The translations under genes were made by a program, and so were the position numbers. Under the pieces are notes generated by a model. The model was not told where the DNA came from. It did no database searches and saw only the letters and a list, made by a program, of their open reading frames with translations. Of a DNA stretch of 64,000 nt, positions 34,452-42,114 are shown piece after piece; the first letter of the stretch is position 1; each line of letters begins with the position of its first letter. The stretch covers positions 1,032,001-1,096,000 of the forward strand of contig CP107199.1 of assembly GCA_025758065.1 (NCBI GenBank), written 5' to 3'. This DNA comes from Lachnospiraceae bacterium. GTDB taxonomy: Bacteria > Bacillota > Clostridia > Lachnospirales > Lachnospiraceae.

Positions 34452-34508
34452 AATCTCTCAACTCCATAAAAAAAGAAACAGTCAACATTTTCGTTACAAC
34501 TGTTTCCT

Positions 34509-34829
34509 TTATTTTTGAAGTCCCCGGAGCATTTGTATCACTACATTCTGTTCTTTTTCATCAAGATTATTCCAAATATTCAGAACCTCTTGTTGTGATT
34601 CTGATAAGCTTACTGGAACATCCATTCCGGCAAAGAATTGTGCCATTGTTACTCCCAGTGCATCACATATCTTTTCTACAGTAGGCATAGTTGGTAAACT
34701 TTCTTTAGCAATAATTTTTCCAATCGAAGATTGAGATATACCAGTCAATTGTGACAGCCGATATTTACTCATATCACGTTTTTTACATAAAGCTATAATA
34801 TTGTCCGCAATATAATCCTCTGTACGCAA
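34509..34829 (-). CDS. Xre-family HTH regulator
   Basis: The 106-residue protein has a helix-turn-helix at ~16-60 (KRDMSKYRLSQLTGISQSSI followed by PTMPTVEKICDALGVTMAQF). A short tail resembles phage and element regulators (LDEKEQNVVIQMLRGLQK). It is placed upstream of the hypothetical and restriction genes, where a small HTH protein often times expression of a restriction enzyme after entry; here that is inference. Confidence 0.85.
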   Translation of the reverse strand: MRTEDYIADNIIALCKKRDMSKYRLSQLTGISQSSIGKIIAKESLPTMPTVEKICDALGVTMAQFFAGMDVPVSLSESQQEVLNIWNNLDEKEQNVVIQMLRGLQK

Positions 34830-34953
34830 GTAAATACACCTCTTTCCGATAGTAGTTACCTTAATTGTAACTAGAAATCCGCAAAATTATTAGAGATGTA
34901 TCTTACAAGTATTTACTAAGGGAAACAGTAGTATTAAAACAAAAAAAATAGAA

Positions 34954-35169
34954 CTATATAAAGTTGTATTCCATTAATGTCAGCTTATTATCTAAATGCT
35001 CATATTCTCTTTGTATTTCTTCAATTTTATCATATAGTTTCAGCACTGTCGAACCCTTTATCATTTTATTCTCTTGGCACATCTGCCGGAATTTTTCTTT
35101 GTACTCCCGCAGTACTCTTCCTTTTTCCTCTAATTCCTCCAGTGTTTTTATTTCCTCTTTATCTGCCAT
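34954..35169 (-). CDS. Small coiled-coil protein
   Basis: The 71-residue product is one long predicted helix (LEELEEKGRVLREYKEKFRQ, KLYDKIEEIQREYEHLDNKL). GGGAGG lies shortly before the ATG. No family was recognised. It is divergent from the Xre gene at 35395 and shares with it a gap holding GTTGT/ACAAC inverted repeats. Confidence 0.55.
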   Translation of the reverse strand: MADKEEIKTLEELEEKGRVLREYKEKFRQMCQENKMIKGSTVLKLYDKIEEIQREYEHLDNKLTLMEYNFI

Positions 35170-35224
35170 GTATTTTCCTCCCAGACATAATTTTTAATAC
35201 ATAAATGATAACCCTTTTTTCGCT

Positions 35225-35374
35225 GTTGTTCAATTACAACTTATCGCCTTTTTCTCCCATCAATCGACAATCTTCTTTTTGCTATATACATATGATATAC
35301 TTCTCTTTATACAACCAATTGCTGTTGTATAGCTCACCATTTTTTCTATCTACAACACAAGAAAGTCAAGTTGT
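35225..35374. promoter_or_regulatory. Three GTTGT/ACAAC operator-like repeats
   Basis: GTTGT-6-ACAAC lies at 35225-35240, ATACAAC-8-GTTGTAT at 35309-35330, and ACAAC-13-GTTGT at 35352-35374, all in the gap between divergent genes. The middle site is a 7-bp perfect inverted repeat. They are probable binding sites for the Xre protein encoded at 35395-35784; inferred from position and symmetry. Confidence 0.45.
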
Positions 35375-35394
35375 GATGGAAAGGAGGTGAGGAC

Positions 35395-35784
35395 ATGGAA
35401 ATAAATTATGCACTTATAGGCAAACGTATAAGAGAAACCCGCAAACAACGAGGATTATCTGCCGAGGAGCTGGCTGAAATTGCTGATCTTTCTACTGTTT
35501 ATATAAGCTATATTGAAAATGCCAAGCGTAAACCCAGTTTAGAATCTTTAATCAAAATTAGCAACGCACTTGAAATTACTATTGATGAATTACTCTATGG
35601 GAACTTGTTATACAATCCTACGGAATATCAAACTGACATTGATTTATTAATGGCAGATTGTACCAGCACTGAAAAACGTTACATATTCGAGGTTCTTTCA
35701 GCCATAAAAAACATTTTACGAATCAATGATTGGCATCTATCCTCAAAACACAATTACGATGCTGATAACCCGAATGATTATTAA
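35395..35784 (+). CDS. Xre-family HTH regulator upstream of the serine recombinase operon
   Basis: The 129-residue protein has a canonical Xre helix-turn-helix (RKQRGLSAEELAEIADLSTV then YISYIENAKRKPSLESL, ~17-52) and a C-terminal stretch of unknown fold (LMADCTSTEKRYIFEVLSAI). AAAGGAGGTGAGG precedes the ATG. It lies 129 bases upstream of the serine recombinase on the same strand and is a likely controller of that operon and of the divergent small gene. Confidence 0.88.
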   Translation: MEINYALIGKRIRETRKQRGLSAEELAEIADLSTVYISYIENAKRKPSLESLIKISNALEITIDELLYGNLLYNPTEYQTDIDLLMADCTSTEKRYIFEVLSAIKNILRINDWHLSSKHNYDADNPNDY

Positions 35785-35913
35785 ATCATTCAATAACAAT
35801 CAAATATCTATTTCTACATAAACCATCCGTTAATCACTTAACCGATGGTTTATGTCTTTTTCAATCCAAAAATTCTATGATAGTTATATCAACTATAAAG
35901 GATGTCGCTATTG

Positions 35914-37767
35914 ATGAAAGAAAGTGAAGAACGAAGCAGTAATATTGATGAACAGAAAGCCAGAATCCGGCAAAGATACAAAGGTATTGATCCAGAAGAA
36001 CTGGAAGTAATTCCGGCACTTCCACCAGAGGATATTTTTAAAACAGAAAAAAAACTACGAGTAGCTGTATATGCAAGGGTATCTACGGATGATCCACGCC
36101 AAACATCCTCATATGAATTACAGAAAAATCATTATCAGGATGTAGTAAATAAAAATCCGAATTGGATGCTTGTAGAAATATATGCCGACGAAGGCATTTC
36201 CGGCACTTCGCTTCAACATAGAGATGCATTCAAAAAAATGATTGAAGATTGTGAAGGCGGAAAAATTGATTTAATCATAACAAAAAGTGTATCCCGATTT
36301 GCAAGAAACGTTGTTGACTGTATCCGATATGTACGAGAGCTTTCTTCACTCCGTCCACCCGTCGGTGTATTTTTTGAAACAGAGCATTTAAATACTCTTG
36401 ATCCCAAAAGCGAAATGATTCTGTCATTCATGTCAACACTTGCGCAGGAAGAAAGTCATACCAAAAGTGAAATTATGAATTCTTCCATTGAAATGCGTTT
36501 TCGTCGGGGAATATTCCTTACACCTCCTCTGCTCGGATATGACCAAGACGAAAATGGAGATCTTGTAATCAATCCACATGAAGCTAAAATTGTGCAGCTT
36601 ATTTTTTATATGTATCTTAATGGAAGTAGTACTCAACAAATTGCTGACTCTTTGACAGAACTCGGTTGTAAAACAAAAAAGAATAATGATGTCTGGTCAT
36701 CCAGTACCATACTACAAATCCTTCAAAATGAACGCCATTGTGGGGATGTTCTGGCGAGAAAAACATGGACTCCGAATTATCTTGACCATAAATCAAGGAA
36801 AAACAATCAAGACCGTAATCAATACAGAAAAGTCGGACATCATGAAGCTATTATCTCCCGAGATGATTTCATAGCTGTTCAAAAATTAATTACAAATGCG
36901 AAATATGGAAATAAAGAGATTTTACCAGAATTACATGTGATACAAGAAGGCTCTCTAAGTGGATTTATAAGCATTAATCCAAGATGGTCTGGATTTAAAT
37001 CCAGAGACTACTTTGAAGCATCTCAAAGCGTCCTTAAACCGGCAAATATGAATGCACCTGAAACAATTACTGCTTCCGCCGGTTCCTTCGATTTAAGAGA
37101 CTATGAAGTTGCTAGAGGACAATTTTTCTCCTCGGTTGGTCGGATTTCTGTTTCTTTTTCATATAAACAGATCTCTTTTAACAAAGATGCTATACGGAAA
37201 TTTCCAAACATAAAATTTGTCGAAATGCTAATACACCCGAGCTCAAAACTACTTGCTATTCGACCATGTTCCTCTGAAACAAAAAATAAAGTGCAGTGGT
37301 CACGTCTCAAAGATGGTCAACTTATTCCAAAACCAATTTCCGGTGCTGCATTTTTGCCAACATTATACGAGATATTTAAGTGGGACAAAAAATGCAAATA
37401 TAGAATATTAGGAGTTGCCCACCAAAAAGACAATGAAAATGTCCTTATTTTCAACATGGACGATACAGAAATACGAATCCCGACAAGTACCAACGAAGTA
37501 TCCGCCCCCAATAACAACACGCCTGATACAATATCTGATTCTAAGAGTGTGTTAGCTTATCCTGCCGACTGGATGAATAGCTTCGGTAATAATTACTATA
37601 CTCAGTCTCAAGCGCCAGAATTAACAGAATTTACAGTGGACAAAAACTGGCAAACTGCTTCAGAAAGTAAACCTTATAAAGAACCCGAGCTACAAACCAC
37701 TCCCAAAGAAACCATTATACAAAATATAAAGAATATTATTACAGAAATTAAAGGAGACACCCAATGA
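35914..37767 (+). CDS. Large serine recombinase with a novel C-terminal module
   Basis: Counted from the ATG at 35914 (35902 is an alternative), 617 residues. The resolvase domain has the catalytic Ser57 in YARVSTDDPRQTSSYELQ, Arg in SRFARNVVDCIRY and EIYADEGISGTS. A PF07508-type recombinase domain follows (~200-310, GYDQDENGDLVINPHEAKIV). The Cys4 zinc ribbon normally found next is absent. Instead there is LSGFISINPRWSGFKSRDY (~347-366) and a ~125-residue module (~396-523) containing YEVARGQFF, DAIRKFP, EMLIHPSSKLLAIRPC and YRILG. That module reappears in the next two genes. The enzyme should carry out integration/excision; its attachment sites are unknown. Confidence 0.88.
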   Translation: MKESEERSSNIDEQKARIRQRYKGIDPEELEVIPALPPEDIFKTEKKLRVAVYARVSTDDPRQTSSYELQKNHYQDVVNKNPNWMLVEIYADEGISGTSLQHRDAFKKMIEDCEGGKIDLIITKSVSRFARNVVDCIRYVRELSSLRPPVGVFFETEHLNTLDPKSEMILSFMSTLAQEESHTKSEIMNSSIEMRFRRGIFLTPPLLGYDQDENGDLVINPHEAKIVQLIFYMYLNGSSTQQIADSLTELGCKTKKNNDVWSSSTILQILQNERHCGDVLARKTWTPNYLDHKSRKNNQDRNQYRKVGHHEAIISRDDFIAVQKLITNAKYGNKEILPELHVIQEGSLSGFISINPRWSGFKSRDYFEASQSVLKPANMNAPETITASAGSFDLRDYEVARGQFFSSVGRISVSFSYKQISFNKDAIRKFPNIKFVEMLIHPSSKLLAIRPCSSETKNKVQWSRLKDGQLIPKPISGAAFLPTLYEIFKWDKKCKYRILGVAHQKDNENVLIFNMDDTEIRIPTSTNEVSAPNNNTPDTISDSKSVLAYPADWMNSFGNNYYTQSQAPELTEFTVDKNWQTASESKPYKEPELQTTPKETIIQNIKNIITEIKGDTQ

Positions 37768-38552
37768 GCGAGCAACCTATAAATCAATGGAATATGACTA
37801 CAGAACCTTCTGATATGATGAAAATCAACACACCTATGCCAATAACAGTCGCACCCAGCCCCTCAAATCAAATGGAAGTCATTGACGATGATTCTTTCAG
37901 CTATGACGGTTATCAAGTTGTACGTGGCGAATTCTTCGCTCATATTTACGAACCTTCGTTTACGTTTAATAACTACAAGGTATCTGTAAATACCGCCTGC
38001 ATAAAAAAGCTACCCGATGTCGAATATGTGCAAATATTAGTCAATCCCATTGAAAAAAAACTGGCTGTCCGTCCCTGTCGAGAAGAAGAAAAAGACTCTT
38101 TTCGTTGGTGTTCCTCTGGAAAAAAGCGTTCGCCAAAACAAATCACCTGTCGAATTTTCTTTGCTAAAGTGATATCTCTCATGGATTGGAATCCTAATTA
38201 TCGGTACAAGATTCTCGGCAAATTAATTCGTTCTGGCAATGAAATACTGTTCATTTTCGATTTAACTTCACCTGAAATATTTCCTCGTACACTAAAAGAC
38301 AATGGAACTGTAACCACTGCTAGGACACCTTCTTATCCTGAAGAATGGAAGAATCAATTCGGTATTCCAGTGGAAGAACATCAGAAATCAATGCAAGTCA
38401 ATATATTTGAAGGCTACGCAGTATTTGACATACAAGAAAAGAAGAAGGCAACTGATAAATCCATAGAAAAAGCAAAAGAACCATCAACAGCAGAAAGTGA
38501 GGAAAAATCCTATGAACAACAAACACTCTTCCCATCCACTAATATGTATTGA
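37764..38552 (+). CDS. Stand-alone copy of the recombinase C-terminal module
   Basis: The 262-residue protein starts at the ATGA overlap with the recombinase stop. Its residues ~48-175 repeat the recombinase module element by element: YQVVRGEFF for YEVARGQFF, CIKKLPDVEYVQILVNP for AIRKFPNIKFVEMLIHP, KKLAVRPC for KLLAIRPC, YRYKILG for CKYRILG, and SYPEEWKNQFG for AYPADWMNSFG. The C-terminal ~60 residues are charged and low in complexity. No catalytic residues are seen. By position it may bind the recombinase or its sites and steer recombination, as a directionality factor would; this is inference. Confidence 0.75.
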   Translation: MSEQPINQWNMTTEPSDMMKINTPMPITVAPSPSNQMEVIDDDSFSYDGYQVVRGEFFAHIYEPSFTFNNYKVSVNTACIKKLPDVEYVQILVNPIEKKLAVRPCREEEKDSFRWCSSGKKRSPKQITCRIFFAKVISLMDWNPNYRYKILGKLIRSGNEILFIFDLTSPEIFPRTLKDNGTVTTARTPSYPEEWKNQFGIPVEEHQKSMQVNIFEGYAVFDIQEKKKATDKSIEKAKEPSTAESEEKSYEQQTLFPSTNMY

Positions 38553-38928
38553 CTTTAAAAAGAATCGTATACGAATCCACCGCAATACACTCCGTCAAAT
38601 TGGTAACCCAGAATATATTCAACTTCTTGTTAATCCTGATCAAAAAATGATAGGTATAAAGGCTAGTTGTGCAGAGGATAAATTGGCACATAAAGTTAAG
38701 GATTATTTTGTCATCAATGGTAACAGTTATGAATTGTACAGCCGAGAATTACTATATTCACTTTCCCAGCTTAACCTTTCTTGGGAGAAATTTAACATTT
38801 TTCGTTTAGAAGGCAATATTTACCCAGATAAGAAAATAGCTCTATTTTCCATGGATAACATCATCACAAAACTGCCACAAACAGAATTCAAATCAGAAAT
38901 AATGGGAGATGAGTATGCGCAATTATAG
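38512..38928 (+). CDS. Third, shorter copy of the recombinase-associated module
   Basis: The ATG at 38512 (MNNKHSSHPLICIDFKKNRI) has GAGGAAAAA upstream and overlaps the previous gene by 41 bases; 138 residues. It consists of the module core only: RIRIHRNTLRQIGNPEYIQL, then LVNPDQKMIGIKASC, and a C-terminal half that aligns in pattern with the two upstream copies (LYSRELLYSLSQLNLSWEKF). Sequence identity is lower than between the first two copies, so it is either the oldest duplicate or specialised. Its role is unknown. Confidence 0.68.
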   Translation: MNNKHSSHPLICIDFKKNRIRIHRNTLRQIGNPEYIQLLVNPDQKMIGIKASCAEDKLAHKVKDYFVINGNSYELYSRELLYSLSQLNLSWEKFNIFRLEGNIYPDKKIALFSMDNIITKLPQTEFKSEIMGDEYAQL

Positions 38929-39835
38929 TATATATACATTAAAAACAAAACTAGAATTCACCAATTTGTATCAATATCTCAGTGAAAAAGATTATAAACA
39001 ACTTGAGCAACAGATATTATGTCATTCCTATCACACCCCCATCTGCACATGGAATGGTATTGTCATTAATGGTATAGAAGCATATGAATTATTTCGTAAA
39101 CACAGTATTCCTTTCCGAATAAAAAGACTCCATTTTTCCAGTAAAGAAGATGTAATTTCATGGATATGTACTGACCAACTTAAACGAGAGGATTTAACCA
39201 ATATCAATAAAAAATACCTGATTGGGAAAAAATATGATGCTGAAAAAATTTTAGTTTCAAGACAACTTTCATCTACGAATAAATCTCATATTTCCGGTGC
39301 AAGCATCGCAGCAAAAAAAATATCCGAAGAATGTAATGTAGCAATGGCTACCGTTTACAAATATTCTGCTTACAGTAGTGCACTAGATATAATTGATGAA
39401 AAAGTTCCGGATCTTGTCAAACGAGTTCGTTCTGGTCAGCTTTGGATTTCCCAAGCTAATATTATTGAACTTTCAGGATTATCAAAAGAGCAGCTTTTAA
39501 GTCTAAATAACTACCTTCTTGCCGAAAAGATAGAACATCTCAGTTATCATGATATGAAAAGGGAATTACTGTGGAATAATTACGCCAAACCGATATTAAA
39601 GAAAGAATCTTCCGTTTCTATTCCATCTATACGCAATCTGCCACAATTTGATCCAGATGCGGAAATTGCAAGTCTTACGTTGACGATTCCCTCATGGAAC
39701 AGTTCTATCGAAAGAGTATTAAAAGTTTCAGATTTTAAAATTGCATCTGATACAGCAAAATATAAGCTTAAATATCAGCTTATGTGCCTAATATCAACCA
39801 CAAATAATATTTTGAAAAAATTGGAGGAAATATAA
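38915..39835 (+). CDS. ParB-like protein 1 of the recombinase operon
   Basis: The ATG at 38915 has GGGAG six bases upstream; 306 residues. The N-terminal half has a ParB/sulfiredoxin-like pattern: WNGIVINGIEAYELFRKHSI, then FRIKRLHFSSKEDVISWICT and EDLTNINKKYLIGKKYDAEK. A helix-turn-helix-like part follows (KISEECNVAMATVYKYSAYS). Such proteins bind DNA and use CTP in partition systems; here CTP binding is not certain. The gene overlaps its upstream neighbour and is followed two bases later by a second ParB-like gene. Confidence 0.75.
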   Translation: MRNYSIYTLKTKLEFTNLYQYLSEKDYKQLEQQILCHSYHTPICTWNGIVINGIEAYELFRKHSIPFRIKRLHFSSKEDVISWICTDQLKREDLTNINKKYLIGKKYDAEKILVSRQLSSTNKSHISGASIAAKKISEECNVAMATVYKYSAYSSALDIIDEKVPDLVKRVRSGQLWISQANIIELSGLSKEQLLSLNNYLLAEKIEHLSYHDMKRELLWNNYAKPILKKESSVSIPSIRNLPQFDPDAEIASLTLTIPSWNSSIERVLKVSDFKIASDTAKYKLKYQLMCLISTTNNILKKLEEI

Positions 39836-39837
39836 TT

Positions 39838-40752
39838 ATGGATGGAAATACCGAAGATTTACAAAAGTTTGTTCCCCAAGTGCATTTTGAACAAATACCT
39901 ATTAAAAATTTATGTTCAAATCAAGATTACCAACGTAATCTTTCTATCAAACACGTTCAGCGTGCTGCAGCTAATTTTGACCTTTATCAGATAAACCCTG
40001 TAAAAGTAAGTAGACGTGATGGGATAAATTATGTGTTCAACGGACAACACACTATAGAAATTGTCGCTCTCGTCTCTGGATCAAGAGAAACTCCTGTCTG
40101 GTGCATGGTTTATGATGATCTTGTTTACACTCAAGAAGCAGATATTTTTGCAAATCAGATGAAATATGTCAAATCGTTACTACCTTATGAAATATTCATG
40201 GCTAATATTGAAGCTGGTAATGATAGAGAACTTATTATTCGTGACCTTGTTGAATCATATGATCTCTCTATTACTTCTTCCTCTCGCCCCGGAGGTATAT
40301 GTGCTGTATCCACTTTAATTAATATCTATGAAAAATATGGTTTTCACACTCTTGATCGTGTTTTACGCCTTTGCGTTGCCACATGGGAAGGCGCGCCTAT
40401 GTCCTTTAGCTCCAATATGCTTAATGCTATTGCCCGTCTGGATAATGCTTATGGAGAAACAATGAAAGATGACACATTTAAAGAAAAAGTAGGACGTGTC
40501 TCTGTCAGAGAAATCAGTCGTACTGCCAGAGAACGTCGTGCCGGTTCATTAGGGTTTGCAGAAGCTCTTTTACTAGAATACAATAAAAAATCCAAGTATT
40601 CACTTCCTTTTGAGAAATTATACACTCATAAAACACCCAAAAAAAGAGAACAATCAACTGAAGATGAATCCGGTCAAAGTTCCACTCCAGAAGGTCAGTT
40701 AGATTTATTTTCTACGGATCAGGACAATACTCAGGCTCTGCCAAACGAATAG
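39838..40752 (+). CDS. ParB-like protein 2 (DUF6551-like)
   Basis: The 304-residue protein starts two bases after the preceding stop. Residues ~10-75 read as a ParB-type domain: HFEQIPIKNLCSNQDYQRNL, then QINPVKVSRRDGINYVFNGQ and GQHTIEIVA, the last in place of the GxHR motif of ParB. A helical region (~100-230) and a charged tail ending LFSTDQDNTQALPNE complete it. It resembles DUF6551 proteins from Firmicute elements (memory-based). It is the last gene of the serine recombinase operon, before a hairpin. Confidence 0.72.
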   Translation: MDGNTEDLQKFVPQVHFEQIPIKNLCSNQDYQRNLSIKHVQRAAANFDLYQINPVKVSRRDGINYVFNGQHTIEIVALVSGSRETPVWCMVYDDLVYTQEADIFANQMKYVKSLLPYEIFMANIEAGNDRELIIRDLVESYDLSITSSSRPGGICAVSTLINIYEKYGFHTLDRVLRLCVATWEGAPMSFSSNMLNAIARLDNAYGETMKDDTFKEKVGRVSVREISRTARERRAGSLGFAEALLLEYNKKSKYSLPFEKLYTHKTPKKREQSTEDESGQSSTPEGQLDLFSTDQDNTQALPNE

Positions 40753-40761
40753 CGCAGAGCC
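40734..40761 (+). terminator. Hairpin at the end of the recombinase operon
   Basis: GGCTCTGC (40734-40741) and GCAGAGCC (40754-40761) form a perfect 8-bp stem that includes the stop codon of the last gene in its loop. The following T-run is poor (TTCAGCCTTCG), so termination may be partial. Confidence 0.5.
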
Positions 40762-40838
40762 TTCAGCCTTCGTTCTATCCATACTTTCAAAAGAATACCC
40801 TACTCTAAGACTCCCTTTCATGCAAGCACTATTTTATC

Positions 40839-41147
40839 TTATTCCAAATTCATCATCCGCTCCATCCGCCACCTTATATATGAATATCCATTCCAAATAT
40901 TTGCTTTTACCGGATACTCTTTCCTGTAAACAAATACAGTGTGATATTTAACAAAATGCATTCTACACCAGTTATGTATATCCTTCATATATATGTTATT
41001 TATACCGTTCACCCACTGTTCTAAAAACCATATGTCTTTATCTGACAATAACTCCATTATGAACAGTACATTATAATATTGAATGACACCTACTCTCTTC
41101 CTTTCCTCTATTAACCTTTTACACAATAACCTATACTTAATGTTCAT
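40839..41147 (-). CDS. Hypothetical protein near the right end of the element
   Basis: A 102-codon frame with an aromatic- and Arg/Lys-rich product (IWFLEQWVNGINNIYMKDIH, then VKYHTVFVYRKEYPVKANIW). The ribosome site is only AGGAAC close to the ATG. It is opposite in strand to the recombinase operon and ends ~390 bases from the element boundary. No family was recognised; it may not be expressed. Confidence 0.4.
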   Translation of the reverse strand: MNIKYRLLCKRLIEERKRVGVIQYYNVLFIMELLSDKDIWFLEQWVNGINNIYMKDIHNWCRMHFVKYHTVFVYRKEYPVKANIWNGYSYIRWRMERMMNLE

Positions 41148-41228
41148 ATCGTTCCTATGCCTTCCCTCTAATCTATATTTTCCATCCTTATATACGTTAT
41201 ATATATAATTGTTATATAGTACATATAA

Positions 41229-42114
41229 TAGCCTGAAGCATATCCAGGGCTTCCCCGCCTCTTACCTCTCCTACGATAATACGGCTGGGATTCATTCGCA
41301 GAGAAGCCTTGATCAGCTGACTGATGGTTATCTCCCCTTCCCCCTCTGTATTGGCATTGCGTGTCTCCATCCGCACCAGATTAGGAACATGACGGATCTG
41401 CAGTTCCGCAGAATCTTCAATGGTGATCACACGCTCCTGTTCTGGAATAAAAGAAGACAATGCATTTAAAAATGTGGTTTTTCCCGAGTTTGTGCCGCCG
41501 CTTACAAAAATGTTGTACCGTGCTTCCACCAGCTTTTCTAAAAATGCTGCTGCTTCTTCTGTGATCGCCTGAAAGCGGATCAGTTTTTCTATGGTAACAG
41601 GCTCCGGAAACTTGCGGATAGTCACTACAGGACCATCAAGTGCCACCGGCGGCAGAACAATATGTACACGGGAACCATCCTCTAACCTGGCATCTGCAAT
41701 GGGACTGGACACATTTACAATACGGTTCACCTTTCCCACGATCTGCTGGATGATATCCTCTAATTGCTCTGTTTTTTCAAATCTGCGGTTCCATAAAAGC
41801 ATTTTCCCTTTCTTTTCTATAAATATCTTTCCCGCTCCATTGATCATGATCTCCGTTACTTCTTTGTCATCTAACAGTTCCTGAAGGATATCAAGACGGC
41901 GGAAGCTGTCATAAAGGCTGTTTCTAAGCCACAACCTCTCCTTTAACGGAAGATAAACCTCTCTTCCCTTTTGGCGGATAGCTGCATCAATCTGGTCATA
42001 AAGCTGTTCATCTTCCAGGTATATCTGGTCTTTTAACTGTCCCAGCACATTTCTCCTTAATTCTCCCCGGATTCCTTCCCGTTTTCCGGCTAAATGCATC
42101 TGCCCATCACTCAC
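41229..42114 (-). pseudogene. cpaF: tadA/cpaF pilus ATPase, 5' part
   Basis: The frame gives ~295 genuine residues: the N-terminal domain, then KEVTEIMINGAGKIFIEKKG, LEDGSRVHIVLPPVALDGP, Walker A SGGTNSGKTTFLNAL, ITIEDSAELQI and the Walker B/His region RIIVGEVRGGEALDMLQA. At that point it runs into the inserted element and stops at 41212 after ICTI. The remaining ~110 residues lie at 19011-19339. Without the C-terminal lobe the ATPase should be inactive, and genes downstream are cut off from this operon's promoter. Confidence 0.93.

Larger units (their letters stand above)
19340..41228. mobile_element. 21.9-kb element inserted in cpaF (Tn554/RIT-like, with a serine recombinase operon)
   Basis: The two halves of cpaF fix the limits to within a few bases. 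The ends carry an imperfect inverted repeat: TTCAGGCTCTTTATATGGAC at 19336-19355 against the inverse of GTACATATAATAGCCTGAA at 41219-41237 (outermost bases shared with host codons). No direct repeat flanks it. The interior is visibly more AT-rich than its surroundings. Left-end genes are three tyrosine recombinases, a DUF6262 protein and TnpV. Right-end genes are a serine recombinase with accessory and ParB-like proteins. Cargo includes an MmeI-like restriction enzyme. The rejoined target would read CTTCAGGCTATGAATACAGG. Which recombinase set moves it is not settled. Confidence 0.85.

Noticed and set aside
41219..41237. tRNA-type integration site for the element
   Set aside because: Both flanks are plainly cpaF coding sequence and no tRNA-like sequence is present.
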